Source of the DNA: Cyclobacterium plantarum
GTDB taxonomy: Bacteria; Bacteroidota; Bacteroidia; Cytophagales; Cyclobacteriaceae
Assembly: GCF_011290685.1 (NCBI RefSeq)
Contig: NZ_JAANYN010000001.1
Span: forward strand, 945,916-1,009,915
DNA: 64,000 nucleotides
Direction: 5' to 3'
Of this stretch, positions 1-6,408 are shown piece by piece. The notes below the pieces were generated by a model. That model was not told the DNA's origin, ran no database searches, and worked only from the letters and a program-made list of their open reading frames with translations. How positions within the stretch are numbered: the first letter of the stretch is position 1; each line of letters starts with the position of its first letter. Made by a program: the position numbers and the translations under genes.

Positions 1-108
1 TTGGATATTTCTGAGCAAGAATGGCAGGATTTGGAAAATGAAGTTGCAAAAATTGAAATTGTGGGCGACCGCTATCCTGCTGAACAACAAAAACAAATAA
101 GGAATTAG
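1..108 (+). CDS. C-terminal end of an aldo/keto reductase-like protein (partial, runs off the left edge)
   Basis: An open frame enters from the left edge and stops with TAG at 106-108, giving 35 residues. The tail has acidic/hydrophobic helix residues followed by KIEIVGDRYPAEQQK. This resembles the usual C-terminus of aldo/keto reductases (an 'I.V.G.RYP' turn after the last helix), but only the tail is visible, so the family is an inference. The next gene starts 34 bp downstream on the same strand, so the two may be co-transcribed. No catalytic residue lies in the visible part. Confidence 0.5.
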   Translation: MDISEQEWQDLENEVAKIEIVGDRYPAEQQKQIRN

Positions 109-142
109 TCATTTTATATTTCTAATCAATAAAGACAGAACA

Positions 143-940
143 ATGAAACATTTAATAATTATGCTAATGTGTTTTTCGGCTCAAATGGTATTAGCTCAAC
201 AAAAACAAATCATTCGTATTTCAGAAATAGAAATCTTTCCTGAATATTTATCAGGATACAAAAGTATTTTGAAAACAGAAGCAGAAGCATCGGTTAGACT
301 GGAAGCTGAGGTAATTTCTATTTTTCCAATGTTTCAGAAAGAAGATTCCACACAAATAAGGATTTTGGAAATCTATGCAGATGAAGAAGCATACAAATCA
401 CACATTGCAACCCCTCATTTTCAGCAATACAAAACGACTACTTTAGAAATGGTAAAATCACTAAAATTGGTTGATATGAGTGCAATTGATTTAGAAACAA
501 TGAATAAAATTTTTAAAAAGGAAATGGAAACAGAAAACAAACAAGAATTGGAAGCCATATTCCCTAAAGGCGAAAAAGGCTCCAACGAATTTTTCACCGG
601 AAATGCAAATAATTTTGGGTTTCAACTCGATTCCGTTTTTACTACGGTAGCAGGCAATGTTTACTTTAAACCTGGAGCCAGAAGCAATTGGCACACGCAT
701 CCATCAGGACAGATTTTGATAATTACGGATGGTGTTGGTTACCACCAAATTGAAGGGCATCCAATTGAAGTCATAAAAAAGGGCGATGTAGTTCAATGTC
801 CGCCCAATGTTCGGCATTGGCACGGAGCAAGTGAAGACGTAGGTCTGCAACAAATCTATATCGTACCAAATACTGAAAAAGGAATTGTAAATTGGCAGGA
901 AGCCGTTACTGATTTGGTGTATAGAACCAGAACCGAATGA
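143..940 (+). CDS. Secreted antibiotic-biosynthesis-monooxygenase/cupin fusion protein
   Basis: 265 residues. Residues 1-18 form a signal peptide ending at VLAQQ, so the product is exported. Residues about 25-110 look like an ABM (quinol-monooxygenase-like) ferredoxin fold, with the typical 'Y.DEEAYKSHIATPHFQQY' helix. Residues about 150-255 are a cupin: FKPGARSNWHTHPSGQIL supplies the first metal-binding box (H-x-H) and PPNVRHWHGAS the second (H-W-H). Cupins of this type are often annotated as (R)-mandelonitrile-lyase or carboxymuconolactone-decarboxylase associated, but the substrate cannot be read from the sequence. It sits just downstream of the aldo/keto-reductase-like fragment, which suggests a small redox gene set. 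Base composition is A+T-rich like the rest of the left region. Confidence 0.8.
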   Translation: MKHLIIMLMCFSAQMVLAQQKQIIRISEIEIFPEYLSGYKSILKTEAEASVRLEAEVISIFPMFQKEDSTQIRILEIYADEEAYKSHIATPHFQQYKTTTLEMVKSLKLVDMSAIDLETMNKIFKKEMETENKQELEAIFPKGEKGSNEFFTGNANNFGFQLDSVFTTVAGNVYFKPGARSNWHTHPSGQILIITDGVGYHQIEGHPIEVIKKGDVVQCPPNVRHWHGASEDVGLQQIYIVPNTEKGIVNWQEAVTDLVYRTRTE

Positions 941-1334
941 ACCCCAAAATGCACCGCACATTGCAATTCTCGTTCCTGCGGATTCAAAGAGCTGTGTTCC
1001 CAGGCTGACAACAAAGGGTATGAAAAAAAGCCTGCATACAACAACATAAAAAATAGCGGTTTAAGTGCTTATGCAAAAATGAATTTCATAAATTCAAGAT
1101 GTGTAATAATTCAAAAAGTTTGCGTGTAAAATCCGCTACTTGCCAAGATATACTATACAAATATTCCACCTCACAAGGTCAAGCACATTTGCATGTCGCA
1201 CAAGCCAACGCACAGACCAAAACTTGCAAAAGAGCTTGCCCTTTTTCCGACCCGATTAAAATTTTTCCTTCCCTTCTTTTTTTAATTTTTTCACCTTCGC
1301 ATTAGCCGACACGGACAGGAAAATAAAGAACCAC
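941..1334. other. Gene-free mosaic segment upstream of the first attC-like site
   Basis: No convincing gene lies here. A short ATG-initiated frame at 1099-1305 has an unlikely composition and no recognisable domain. Around 1031-1065 the string ACAACAACAT followed by TAGCGGTTTAAG looks like the left half of another palindromic site of the same general kind. The bases TAGCGG near 1055 partly complement the box AGCCGCTAAC at 1335-1344. The segment could therefore be an empty or decayed cassette whose left core has mutated. The rest (1141-1320) is unassigned. Confidence 0.35.
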
Positions 1335-1472
1335 AGCCGCTAACATTGTATAAGCGTAATGCGGGCGGAATCGCTAAAATTGAGTATTTTGGCATCTATC
1401 AAAGTTTAGTGTAGCCGGACAGTGAATCGCTCCGAAATCCCGCACTACGCTTATACTTGCCCGTTATGGGCA
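1335..1472 (+). repeat. attC-like palindromic recombination site A
   Basis: Left box AGCCGCTAAC (1335-1344) and right box GTTATGGG (1463-1470) bracket a long imperfect inverted repeat. The left arm around 1349-1365 (GTATAAGCGTAATGCGGG) pairs with the right arm 1437-1457 with one mismatch in 18. From AAC to GTT the site is 124 nt. Its first 24 nt (1342-1365) are identical to 2774-2797, and its last 38 nt (1428-1465) match 2860-2897 at 35 positions, while the central 62 nt differ. Conserved arms, a variable centre, an AAC/GTT frame and a total of about 130 nt are what integron attC sites look like. The core deviates from GTTRRRY at the fifth base (T). Confidence 0.65.
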
Positions 1473-1482
1473 ATAAGTAATT

Positions 1483-1932
1483 ATGAAAGGAACTCTATCT
1501 TTAACTATAATCTTATCTATTCTTTGCTTCATTGCAGAAGGACAAGTGAGTCTTTCCTATAAAACGACAGCTAAAGAGACAGTCAACCTAAAGAATGGAG
1601 ATTACTACGATTCGGAAGTAAAGCCAAAATCTTTCGTGATTAAAGGTATACCTCTGCCTTATAAAACAGTGGGAATGGTGGATGTATTCCGAGTAATGAA
1701 AAACTCTGGAAAAGAAGAAGAGCATTATTTCAAAACAGTGTTTTACACTGACTCATCCAAACCATTAGTACTTGACCTTGAGGATATGCTTTCCACGAAC
1801 GGACTTAGATTCATGGATACAGCTGGATTCAAGGTGAAAGTTTGTGTGGTGAATAAGGCAGACTATCTCAAATTAGAGTCAAGAAGCCAGTGCCGAATTA
1901 GTGAGGAAGTACTTATAAAGTATGGACACTGA
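1483..1932 (+). CDS. Secreted protein of unknown function, carried as a cassette
   Basis: 149 residues with an N-terminal signal peptide (MKGTLSLTIILSILCFIAEG, residues 1-20) and a predicted mature start near QVSLSY. No known domain is recognised. The mature part is about 125 residues, rich in Lys, Val and Tyr, with two cysteines (in KVCVVN and SQCRIS) that could form a disulphide in the periplasm or outside the cell. The start codon lies only 13 bp after the right core of site A, and the stop is 11 bp before the left core of site B, so the gene fills its cassette almost completely. This tight packing is typical of integron cassettes and leaves little room for a promoter of its own. Confidence 0.65.
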   Translation: MKGTLSLTIILSILCFIAEGQVSLSYKTTAKETVNLKNGDYYDSEVKPKSFVIKGIPLPYKTVGMVDVFRVMKNSGKEEEHYFKTVFYTDSSKPLVLDLEDMLSTNGLRFMDTAGFKVKVCVVNKADYLKLESRSQCRISEEVLIKYGH

Positions 1933-1942
1933 AGAATTATAA

Positions 1943-1996
1943 CCCATAACAAGACTAAGTTAGCTACTCCACCTCATAGCAAAACCGTTGTGGGTA
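1943..1996 (+). repeat. Short attC-like site B between cassettes 1 and 2
   Basis: CCCATAAC (1943-1950) is the exact reverse complement of GTTATGGG (1463-1470), the first bases of the preceding cassette. GTTGTGGGTA (1987-1996) opens the following cassette. The stretch between AAC and GTT is only 42 nt and has weak internal pairing (GCTA/TAGC around the centre). The site therefore belongs to a different size class from sites A and C but keeps the same outer logic. Confidence 0.55.
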
Positions 1997-2044
1997 ATAT
2001 CCAGATTCTACCACCATTGATAGAAATTCGTATATTAGACTGAA

Positions 2045-2620
2045 ATGAAAAGACTATACGTTATAGCTGGATGCAACGGAGCCGGAAAAACAACTGCTTC
2101 TTACACAATTCTACCAGAAATACTTGATTGCAAAGAGTTTGTGAATGCGGACGAAATTGCTAGAGGTATTTCTCCTTTTCAGCCTGAAAAAGCAGGAATA
2201 GAAGCAGGCAGGTTGATGTTGAAAAGAATTAAAAGATTGTTAGAATCAGGAGAGAGTTTTGCCTTTGAAACTACTCTTTCAACTAGAAGCTATGTCCAAT
2301 TTATTGATAGGGCAAAAAAAATGGATTACCAGGTTACATGCTTGTTTTTCTGGCTAAATTCGGAAGAATTGGCTATTTCAAGAGTGGAAACAAGAGTAAA
2401 AGAAGGAGGCCACCATATACCGGAAGAGGTGATAAGGAGGAGGTATAAAAGTGGTCTTAAGAATTTTTTCAATCTATTTCTTGCCAAGGTGGACAACTGG
2501 CTTTTTGTTGACAATTCAGGAGATACTTATGAGATTATAGCTGAAGGCGCATTGAAGGAAGAAACAATTAATAATGTTGAACAATGGGAAGATTTAAAAA
2601 GGAATTACTATGGGAACTAA
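2045..2620 (+). CDS. Zeta-toxin-family P-loop kinase
   Basis: 191 residues, the usual length for stand-alone chromosomal zeta/AAA_33 proteins. The Walker A motif is AGCNGAGKTTAS (residues 8-19). FVNADEIARG (residues 32-41) carries the conserved Asp of the substrate loop, and FAFETTLSTRS (residues 73-83) is the second signature. The C-terminal RRRYKSGLKNFFNLF helix supplies the arginines that contact ATP. Family members phosphorylate UDP-N-acetylglucosamine, poisoning wall synthesis; whether this one does is inferred. It overlaps the next small gene by 11 bp, the usual arrangement for a toxin with its partner. The whole pair lies between two attC-like sites, matching the known abundance of toxin-antitoxin pairs in cassette arrays. 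Confidence 0.85.
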   Translation: MKRLYVIAGCNGAGKTTASYTILPEILDCKEFVNADEIARGISPFQPEKAGIEAGRLMLKRIKRLLESGESFAFETTLSTRSYVQFIDRAKKMDYQVTCLFFWLNSEELAISRVETRVKEGGHHIPEEVIRRRYKSGLKNFFNLFLAKVDNWLFVDNSGDTYEIIAEGALKEETINNVEQWEDLKRNYYGN

Positions 2621-2801
2621 AGAACAACTGAAAGAGGAACGGGATAAAATAGTCAAAGGCCTCGAAGAGACATACAGAAGGCTAATCGAATACAAAAAGC
2701 AAAAGAAAAGTCCAATGATTGTGGTAAGGAACGGAAAAATTGTCGCTGTTGACCCAAATGAAATACTACCCACAACATTGTATAAGCGTAATGCGGGGTA
2801 A
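2610..2801 (+). CDS. Small helical partner of the zeta toxin (putative antitoxin)
   Basis: 63 residues. The N-terminal half (MGTKEQLKEERDKIVKGLEE) is a charged helix. The second half, SPMIVVRNGKIVAVDPNEI, resembles the short beta segment of small proteins encoded beside zeta-type toxins in Bacteroidota and Proteobacteria. Its start overlaps the toxin stop. The last nine codons (TTLYKRNAG) and the stop codon come from the left arm of attC-like site C, so the natural C-terminus is supplied by the recombination site. Neutralising activity is inferred from position only. Confidence 0.6.
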   Translation: MGTKEQLKEERDKIVKGLEETYRRLIEYKKQKKSPMIVVRNGKIVAVDPNEILPTTLYKRNAG

Positions 2802-2904
2802 ATTGCTGAAATTGAGCTTTTTTACTCCTTAAAAATATTACGTTGGGCTTTCAGTGACTCGCTCCGAAATCCCTCACTACGCTCATACTTGACCGTTGTG
2901 CAAA
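2767..2904 (+). repeat. attC-like palindromic recombination site C
   Basis: The left box TACCCACAAC (2767-2776) is a 10/10 reverse complement of GTTGTGGGTA (1987-1996), the start of the cassette it closes. The right box GTTGTGCAAA (2895-2904) opens the next cassette. From AAC to GTT the site is 124 nt, the same as site A. The arms GTATAAGCGTAATGCGGG and its partner on the right pair at 15 of 18 positions. The central 62 nt are not conserved with site A. The left arm is translated as the tail of the preceding small gene. Confidence 0.65.
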
Positions 2905-2924
2905 ATTTAAAACCGAAATCGAGA

Positions 2925-4184
2925 ATGAAATACCTTACTAAATTTTCGTTACTATTAACAATAGTATTTTTATTGAATTGTTCGCCAGAGAAAGAACAAG
3001 TTTTGCAAATCAATGGAAAAGTAATCGGAACTGAAACTGCGTCTATTCTTTTACGAAAGCCAAATCAGGATATGAGATTTGACTCTTTAATTGAGATACC
3101 AATTGTAAATGGGAAATTTCACTTAGAATCTAAACTTGAAAATCCGGAAGCAGTAAAGCTTTTTCTAGGAGAAGCGAAAGAAAATGGAGGAGGACGTTAT
3201 ATGCCTTTGTTTTTAGAAAACGACAAAATTAATTTAACTATTCATTCAGAAGAAGAGTTTGACAAAAATATAATTGAAGGAGGCGACCTAAATGCTCAAT
3301 ACAAAAAATTTAAAGAAAATGTTGAGCGCAAATTTAATGATAGGATAAAACCACTTCAGGATAGCATAGGTGAACTTTTTAAAAGTGATGAATATAACAG
3401 CGATAAAGCAAAATTACTTTACGCGGAATTAAGAGAAACCAAAAGTCAAGATGAAAAGCTGGTTATTAACAAAAAACTTGATCATTTAGAGAAATTAGGT
3501 CAAAAGTTAAGCCCAAAAGCAAAAGAATTAAAAGATAAAATGCAACCTATAGCTGAGGAACATAAAATGTTTCAGCAAGATTACATAGAAAATAATCCAA
3601 CTATTGTATCTTATTCTTTTTTATTGCGCGAACTGATTTATAATAAAGAATCTATTGATATAAATTCTGCCAAAAAATCTTTTCAAATACTATCAAAAGC
3701 TATCCCAAATCACCCATACAATGAATTAGCTTCTAATTTGATAAGTGCTATAGAAAATGTAAAAATTGGTAAAAAGTATACAAATTTTTCAGCACCTGAC
3801 TTAAATGGAAATAATATAAAATTATCTGATAAAATAAAAGGAAAGGTTGCTCTATTGGTTTTATGGGCAACCTGGTGCGGTCCTTGTATAGCTAAAAGTA
3901 GGACAATGGTACCTCTTTACGATGAATATAAAGACAAAGGATTTACAATTGTTGGAGTTGCTGGAGAATTTTATAATACCGACAGATTAATTAAGTTTCT
4001 TGATAAAGAAAAATGGTCTTGGTTAAATTTGGTTGAACTCGATAGAAAAAATGGTATTTGGGAAAAATATGGTGTTGGCGGTGGTGGAGGTGGTATATTC
4101 CTAATAGACGAAAATGGAATTATTCTAGCTAAAGACCCGACAGCAGAAGAAGTTAGAATGGAATTAGAATTTCGACTTAATTAA
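2925..4184 (+). CDS. TlpA-like thioredoxin-fold lipoprotein with N-terminal DUF4369-type domain
   Basis: 419 residues from the ATG at 2925. An upstream in-frame start would add a non-signal extension running into the recombination site. Residues 1-18 form a lipoprotein signal peptide (TIVFLLNCS), with Cys as the lipidated residue. Residues about 28-115 resemble the DUF4369 domain common on Bacteroidota thiol-disulphide proteins. Residues about 120-260 are a charged, mostly helical linker, and residues about 285-419 are the thioredoxin fold with the redox motif WATWCGPCIAKS. Such proteins reduce disulphides in the periplasm, for example in cytochrome maturation or respiration. It is the third cassette: the first bases, TTGTGCAAA at 2896-2904, recur as TTTGCACAA just after its stop. 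Confidence 0.85.
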   Translation: MKYLTKFSLLLTIVFLLNCSPEKEQVLQINGKVIGTETASILLRKPNQDMRFDSLIEIPIVNGKFHLESKLENPEAVKLFLGEAKENGGGRYMPLFLENDKINLTIHSEEEFDKNIIEGGDLNAQYKKFKENVERKFNDRIKPLQDSIGELFKSDEYNSDKAKLLYAELRETKSQDEKLVINKKLDHLEKLGQKLSPKAKELKDKMQPIAEEHKMFQQDYIENNPTIVSYSFLLRELIYNKESIDINSAKKSFQILSKAIPNHPYNELASNLISAIENVKIGKKYTNFSAPDLNGNNIKLSDKIKGKVALLVLWATWCGPCIAKSRTMVPLYDEYKDKGFTIVGVAGEFYNTDRLIKFLDKEKWSWLNLVELDRKNGIWEKYGVGGGGGGIFLIDENGIILAKDPTAEEVRMELEFRLN

Positions 4185-4189
4185 AAAGA

Positions 4190-4199
4190 TTTGCACAAG
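4190..4199 (+). repeat. Terminal half-core of the third cassette
   Basis: TTTGCACAAG reads as CTTGTGCAAA on the other strand. It matches the cassette start GTTGTGCAAA (2895-2904) at nine of ten bases; the only mismatch is the outermost G, which is the cleavage-side base in integron cores. No palindromic arm follows. The sequence passes straight into an IS91-transposase remnant, so the rest of the site has been lost. Confidence 0.5.
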
Positions 4200-4285
4200 G
4201 CTGTCTTCCACTTTCCTGTTTTGGTGACTCCTCCTCCGGGTACGATGCAGTGCCGGTGGGGATGGAGGCTTAGCTGCTGCCCCCA
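4199..4285 (-). mobile_element. Remnant of an IS91-family transposase
   Basis: Read on the minus strand, 4285 down to 4199 translates as WGQQLSLHPHRHCIVPGGGV followed by TKTGKWKTA. This is the hallmark core of Y2 (IS91/IS801-type) transposases, which carry W-G-Q, the H-P-H-x-H-C metal-binding/HUH triad and P-G-G-G. Further upstream on the minus strand the frame degenerates (about 4286-4420), and no intact catalytic tyrosine region can be found, so this is a short fossil. IS91 elements move by rolling-circle transposition and often drag adjacent DNA. Confidence 0.7.
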
Positions 4286-4689
4286 AAGTGGGTAGATCGT
4301 TGCAATACAGGGCCAGCTTTGGCAAGTGGAGCTAATAATCGTGCATGGTGCTCTCACCTCTGTCGGCCAATTTGATTTTCTTTTTCTGAATTTCTCGTAA
4401 AGTTCCCTGAATCCTGCTACATTGGTACAGGTTCTCTCGATAAGGTTTGCTTTTTTTAAGATTCTAAGAGGTATTTGATCGAAAATATTAATTAAACCAT
4501 ATCGGGCAGTTTTGAAAAACTACCGTAGGTTTAGTGCAGCAATGGTTCTAAAACATAGGGCGGACAGTGGTTTCTGCAAATTTCAGTTTATTAGAAAGCT
4601 TCATCACCGGCTGCCTGTTAAGTATTCCGAAACACCTCAGGTCTCCTGCCTGAAACACTTGGACTTTATAGAAAAAGATTCCCTGTAAA
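4286..4689. other. Gene-free segment between the IS91 remnant and rsgA
   Basis: No gene can be supported here. Minus-strand frames near 4286-4420 may be decayed IS91 sequence (for example KSNWPTEVRAP), but they are interrupted. A minus-strand open stretch at 4548-4949 overlaps the rsgA 5' end and has no recognisable domain. The immediate upstream region of rsgA is A+T-rich and probably holds its promoter; no exact TTG-N19-TANNTTTG match was seen. Confidence 0.3.
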
Positions 4690-5793
4690 ATGAAAAATAA
4701 CTTGACATTAGAAGAATTAGGATATAATGACACTTTCGAAAAACTAAGAAAGGAAAATAATCTTGAGGATTTTGAAATTGGCCGGATAATAGCCGAACAC
4801 AAGGAAAGATATATTGTAAAGAATGAAAAGGGAGAATTTGAAGCTGAGATTACAGGAAATCTTAGGTTCACCGCCAAAAGTCGTGAAGACTTTCCTGTTG
4901 TTGGAGATTGGGTTACCCTATTAAATTGTAATGCTGATTTTGTAATCATTCATAGCGTTTTTCCCCGAATATCAATGCTTTCAAGACAAGCAGTTGGGAA
5001 GTTTGGCGAAACTCAGATAATTGCAGCGAATATTGATTTTGCACTTTTGGTTCAAGCAGTCGATAGGGATTTTAACATCAACCGCCTTGAACGGTATTTG
5101 ACGATTTGTTATTCATCAAAAGTAAGTCCAATTATCGTTCTCACTAAAACCGACTTGATTGAACCTCAAAACCTCAATGAAATAGTTGAAAATATCAAAC
5201 GAAGGATAATGAATATCCCAATTTTTGCTATCAGCAATGAAACAAAAGATGGTTATGACTCCATCAAAGGAGTAATAGAAAAAGGAAAGACCTATTGCTT
5301 ACTGGGCTCTTCGGGTGTGGGTAAATCAACATTGATAAACAACCTGTCTGGCAAGAACATCATGAAAACAAAGTCAATAAGTAAAAGCACCAATAAAGGC
5401 AGGCATATAACCAGTCACCGGGAGTTATCTGTTATTGATAGCGGAGGAATACTTATTGATAATCCAGGCATGAGAGAAATTGGAATAATTGATTCCGCAG
5501 ATGGTTTAGAAAATACATTTGATAAAATTTTCAGTTTTTCAAAGAAGTGTAAATTCACGGATTGCACCCACAGGAATGAAATTGGTTGTGCTGTAATTGA
5601 GGCAGTTGAACAGGGCGAGATTGATAGAAAATCCTATGAGAACTTTTTGAAAATTGAAAGAGAGAAAGACCATTTTGACCTTACTGTTGCAGAAAGGAGG
5701 AAAAAGGAGAAATCATTCGGTAAAATGGTAAAGAACTTTAAAAATGACATGCAAAAATTAAGTACGAAGCACAACAATTTAAATAAAAAATAG
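4690..5793 (+). CDS. rsgA: Ribosome small-subunit-dependent GTPase A (RsgA/YjeQ family)
   Basis: 367 residues. An N-terminal OB-fold region (about residues 35-95) is followed by a circularly permuted GTPase domain. The order is G4 VLTKTDLI (about 151-158), then the Walker A motif GSSGVGKST (about 203-211), then G3 DNPGMRE (about 257-263). A zinc-binding CKFTDCTHRNEIGC block (about residues 288-302) follows, ending in a long basic helix. The family releases late maturation factors from the 30S subunit. The protein is longer than many Bacteroidota RsgA proteins because of its charged N- and C-terminal extensions, and it sits in an A+T-rich accessory region. It may therefore be a second, acquired copy rather than the housekeeping gene, but this cannot be tested inside the window. 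Confidence 0.85.
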   Translation: MKNNLTLEELGYNDTFEKLRKENNLEDFEIGRIIAEHKERYIVKNEKGEFEAEITGNLRFTAKSREDFPVVGDWVTLLNCNADFVIIHSVFPRISMLSRQAVGKFGETQIIAANIDFALLVQAVDRDFNINRLERYLTICYSSKVSPIIVLTKTDLIEPQNLNEIVENIKRRIMNIPIFAISNETKDGYDSIKGVIEKGKTYCLLGSSGVGKSTLINNLSGKNIMKTKSISKSTNKGRHITSHRELSVIDSGGILIDNPGMREIGIIDSADGLENTFDKIFSFSKKCKFTDCTHRNEIGCAVIEAVEQGEIDRKSYENFLKIEREKDHFDLTVAERRKKEKSFGKMVKNFKNDMQKLSTKHNNLNKK

Positions 5794-5818
5794 ACGATAT
5801 AGCAGAATATACAATGAA

Positions 5819-6058
5819 ATGGAATGCTTTCTGGAAGAAAACCAAGAACATGAACGATTGGTAAGGAAAGTTTCTCAGTTACTTTTTCTTGATTTGGTAG
5901 AGCGATTGGCAGGCATGATGTTTTTGTCAGCAAAAGAGAGATATGACCATTTGCTTACTCGTTACCCAAGCATAACCCAGCAAATTAGTCTTGGACATAT
6001 TGCCTCTTATTTGGGTATAACGCAAGAAACCTTAAGTCGGATTAGGGAGGAAAAGTGA
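5819..6058 (+). pseudogene. 3' fragment of a Crp/Fnr-family transcription regulator
   Basis: 79 residues matching the C-terminal part of Bacteroidota Crp/Fnr proteins. The dimerisation-helix end and the RYDHLLTRYPSITQQISLGH region are followed by the winged-helix recognition element IASYLGITQETLSRIREEK. The whole N-terminal cyclic-nucleotide-binding beta-barrel (about 110 residues) is missing; the sequence just upstream is the rsgA tail and a 25-bp spacer. Without the sensor domain and most of the dimerisation helix, it is probably a non-functional remnant. Confidence 0.75.
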
Positions 6059-6062
6059 TTTC

Positions 6063-6106
6063 TTGATCTATGTCAAGAGCATTGCTAAACTTGTTTCTTA
6101 GCTTTG
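6063..6106 (+). promoter_or_regulatory. FNR/CRP-like box plus -7 element
   Basis: TTGATCTATGTCAA (6063-6076) differs by one base from the FNR-type palindrome TTGAT-N4-ATCAA. TAGCTTTG (6099-6106) is an exact TANNTTTG -7 element, but no TTG is found 19 bp upstream. The box centre lies about 43 bp before the expected transcription start, close to class II activator spacing. This would suit a regulator of the Crp/Fnr type such as the broken one immediately upstream. The downstream gene is also broken, so the element is probably a relic. Confidence 0.4.
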
Positions 6107-6131
6107 CAATTATGTTGTCGAAAAGTTAGTC

Positions 6132-6338
6132 ATGAATATTTCCGCCAAAAAAATCCTCTTATTCGATGGGCTTGGTGCGCTTATAACCTTTATTATGTTG
6201 TGGCAGGTGCTGGCCCGATTCGAAGAACTTTTTGGAATGCCCAAAACGGCAATTCCCAATGTGGGCTGGATAGCCAAGTTTTTGGACACGGAAGGAAACC
6301 TGATTTGTGCGATGCAATACGATGACAGTGCAGAATGA
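6132..6338 (+). pseudogene. Chimeric ORF: start of a small membrane protein joined to the end of a VOC-family protein
   Basis: 68 residues that look like two unrelated pieces. Residues 1-37 (MNISAKKILLFDGLGALITF onward to LFGMPK) resemble the first transmembrane segment of a Bacteroidota membrane protein. Residues about 41-68 (IPNVGWIAKFLDTEGNLICA then MQYDDSAE) are the last beta strand and tail of glyoxalase/bleomycin-resistance (VOC) proteins, including the conserved D-x-E-G-N. The junction is near position 6245. This looks like an internal deletion fusing two neighbouring genes in frame; it is unlikely to have either function. Confidence 0.6.
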
Positions 6339-6408
6339 CAAATATCGTAACAATAAGCCAAGACAGGTGCAGGGCAGGTTATGACCTTTAAAATCAAATG
6401 ATAAACAC

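Noticed and set aside
1099..1305. 68-codon plus-strand frame before site A
   Set aside because: Composition (many Cys, Lys and Ser; Phe-rich end from T runs) and absence of any domain suggest chance. It lies in a segment that looks like decayed cassette sequence.
1..4700. Integrase gene for the cassette array
   Set aside because: Looked for a tyrosine recombinase (R...H-x-x-R...Y) on both strands in the left region and found none. The array may be far from its integrase or mobilised in trans.
4548..4949. 133-codon minus-strand frame
   Set aside because: Two-thirds overlaps the clear rsgA gene in antisense, and the non-overlapping part has no recognisable motif.
6104..6325. 73-codon frame MQLCCRKVSHEYFR...
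   Set aside because: It overlaps the better supported chimeric frame 6132-6338 in another phase and has no protein-like pattern.
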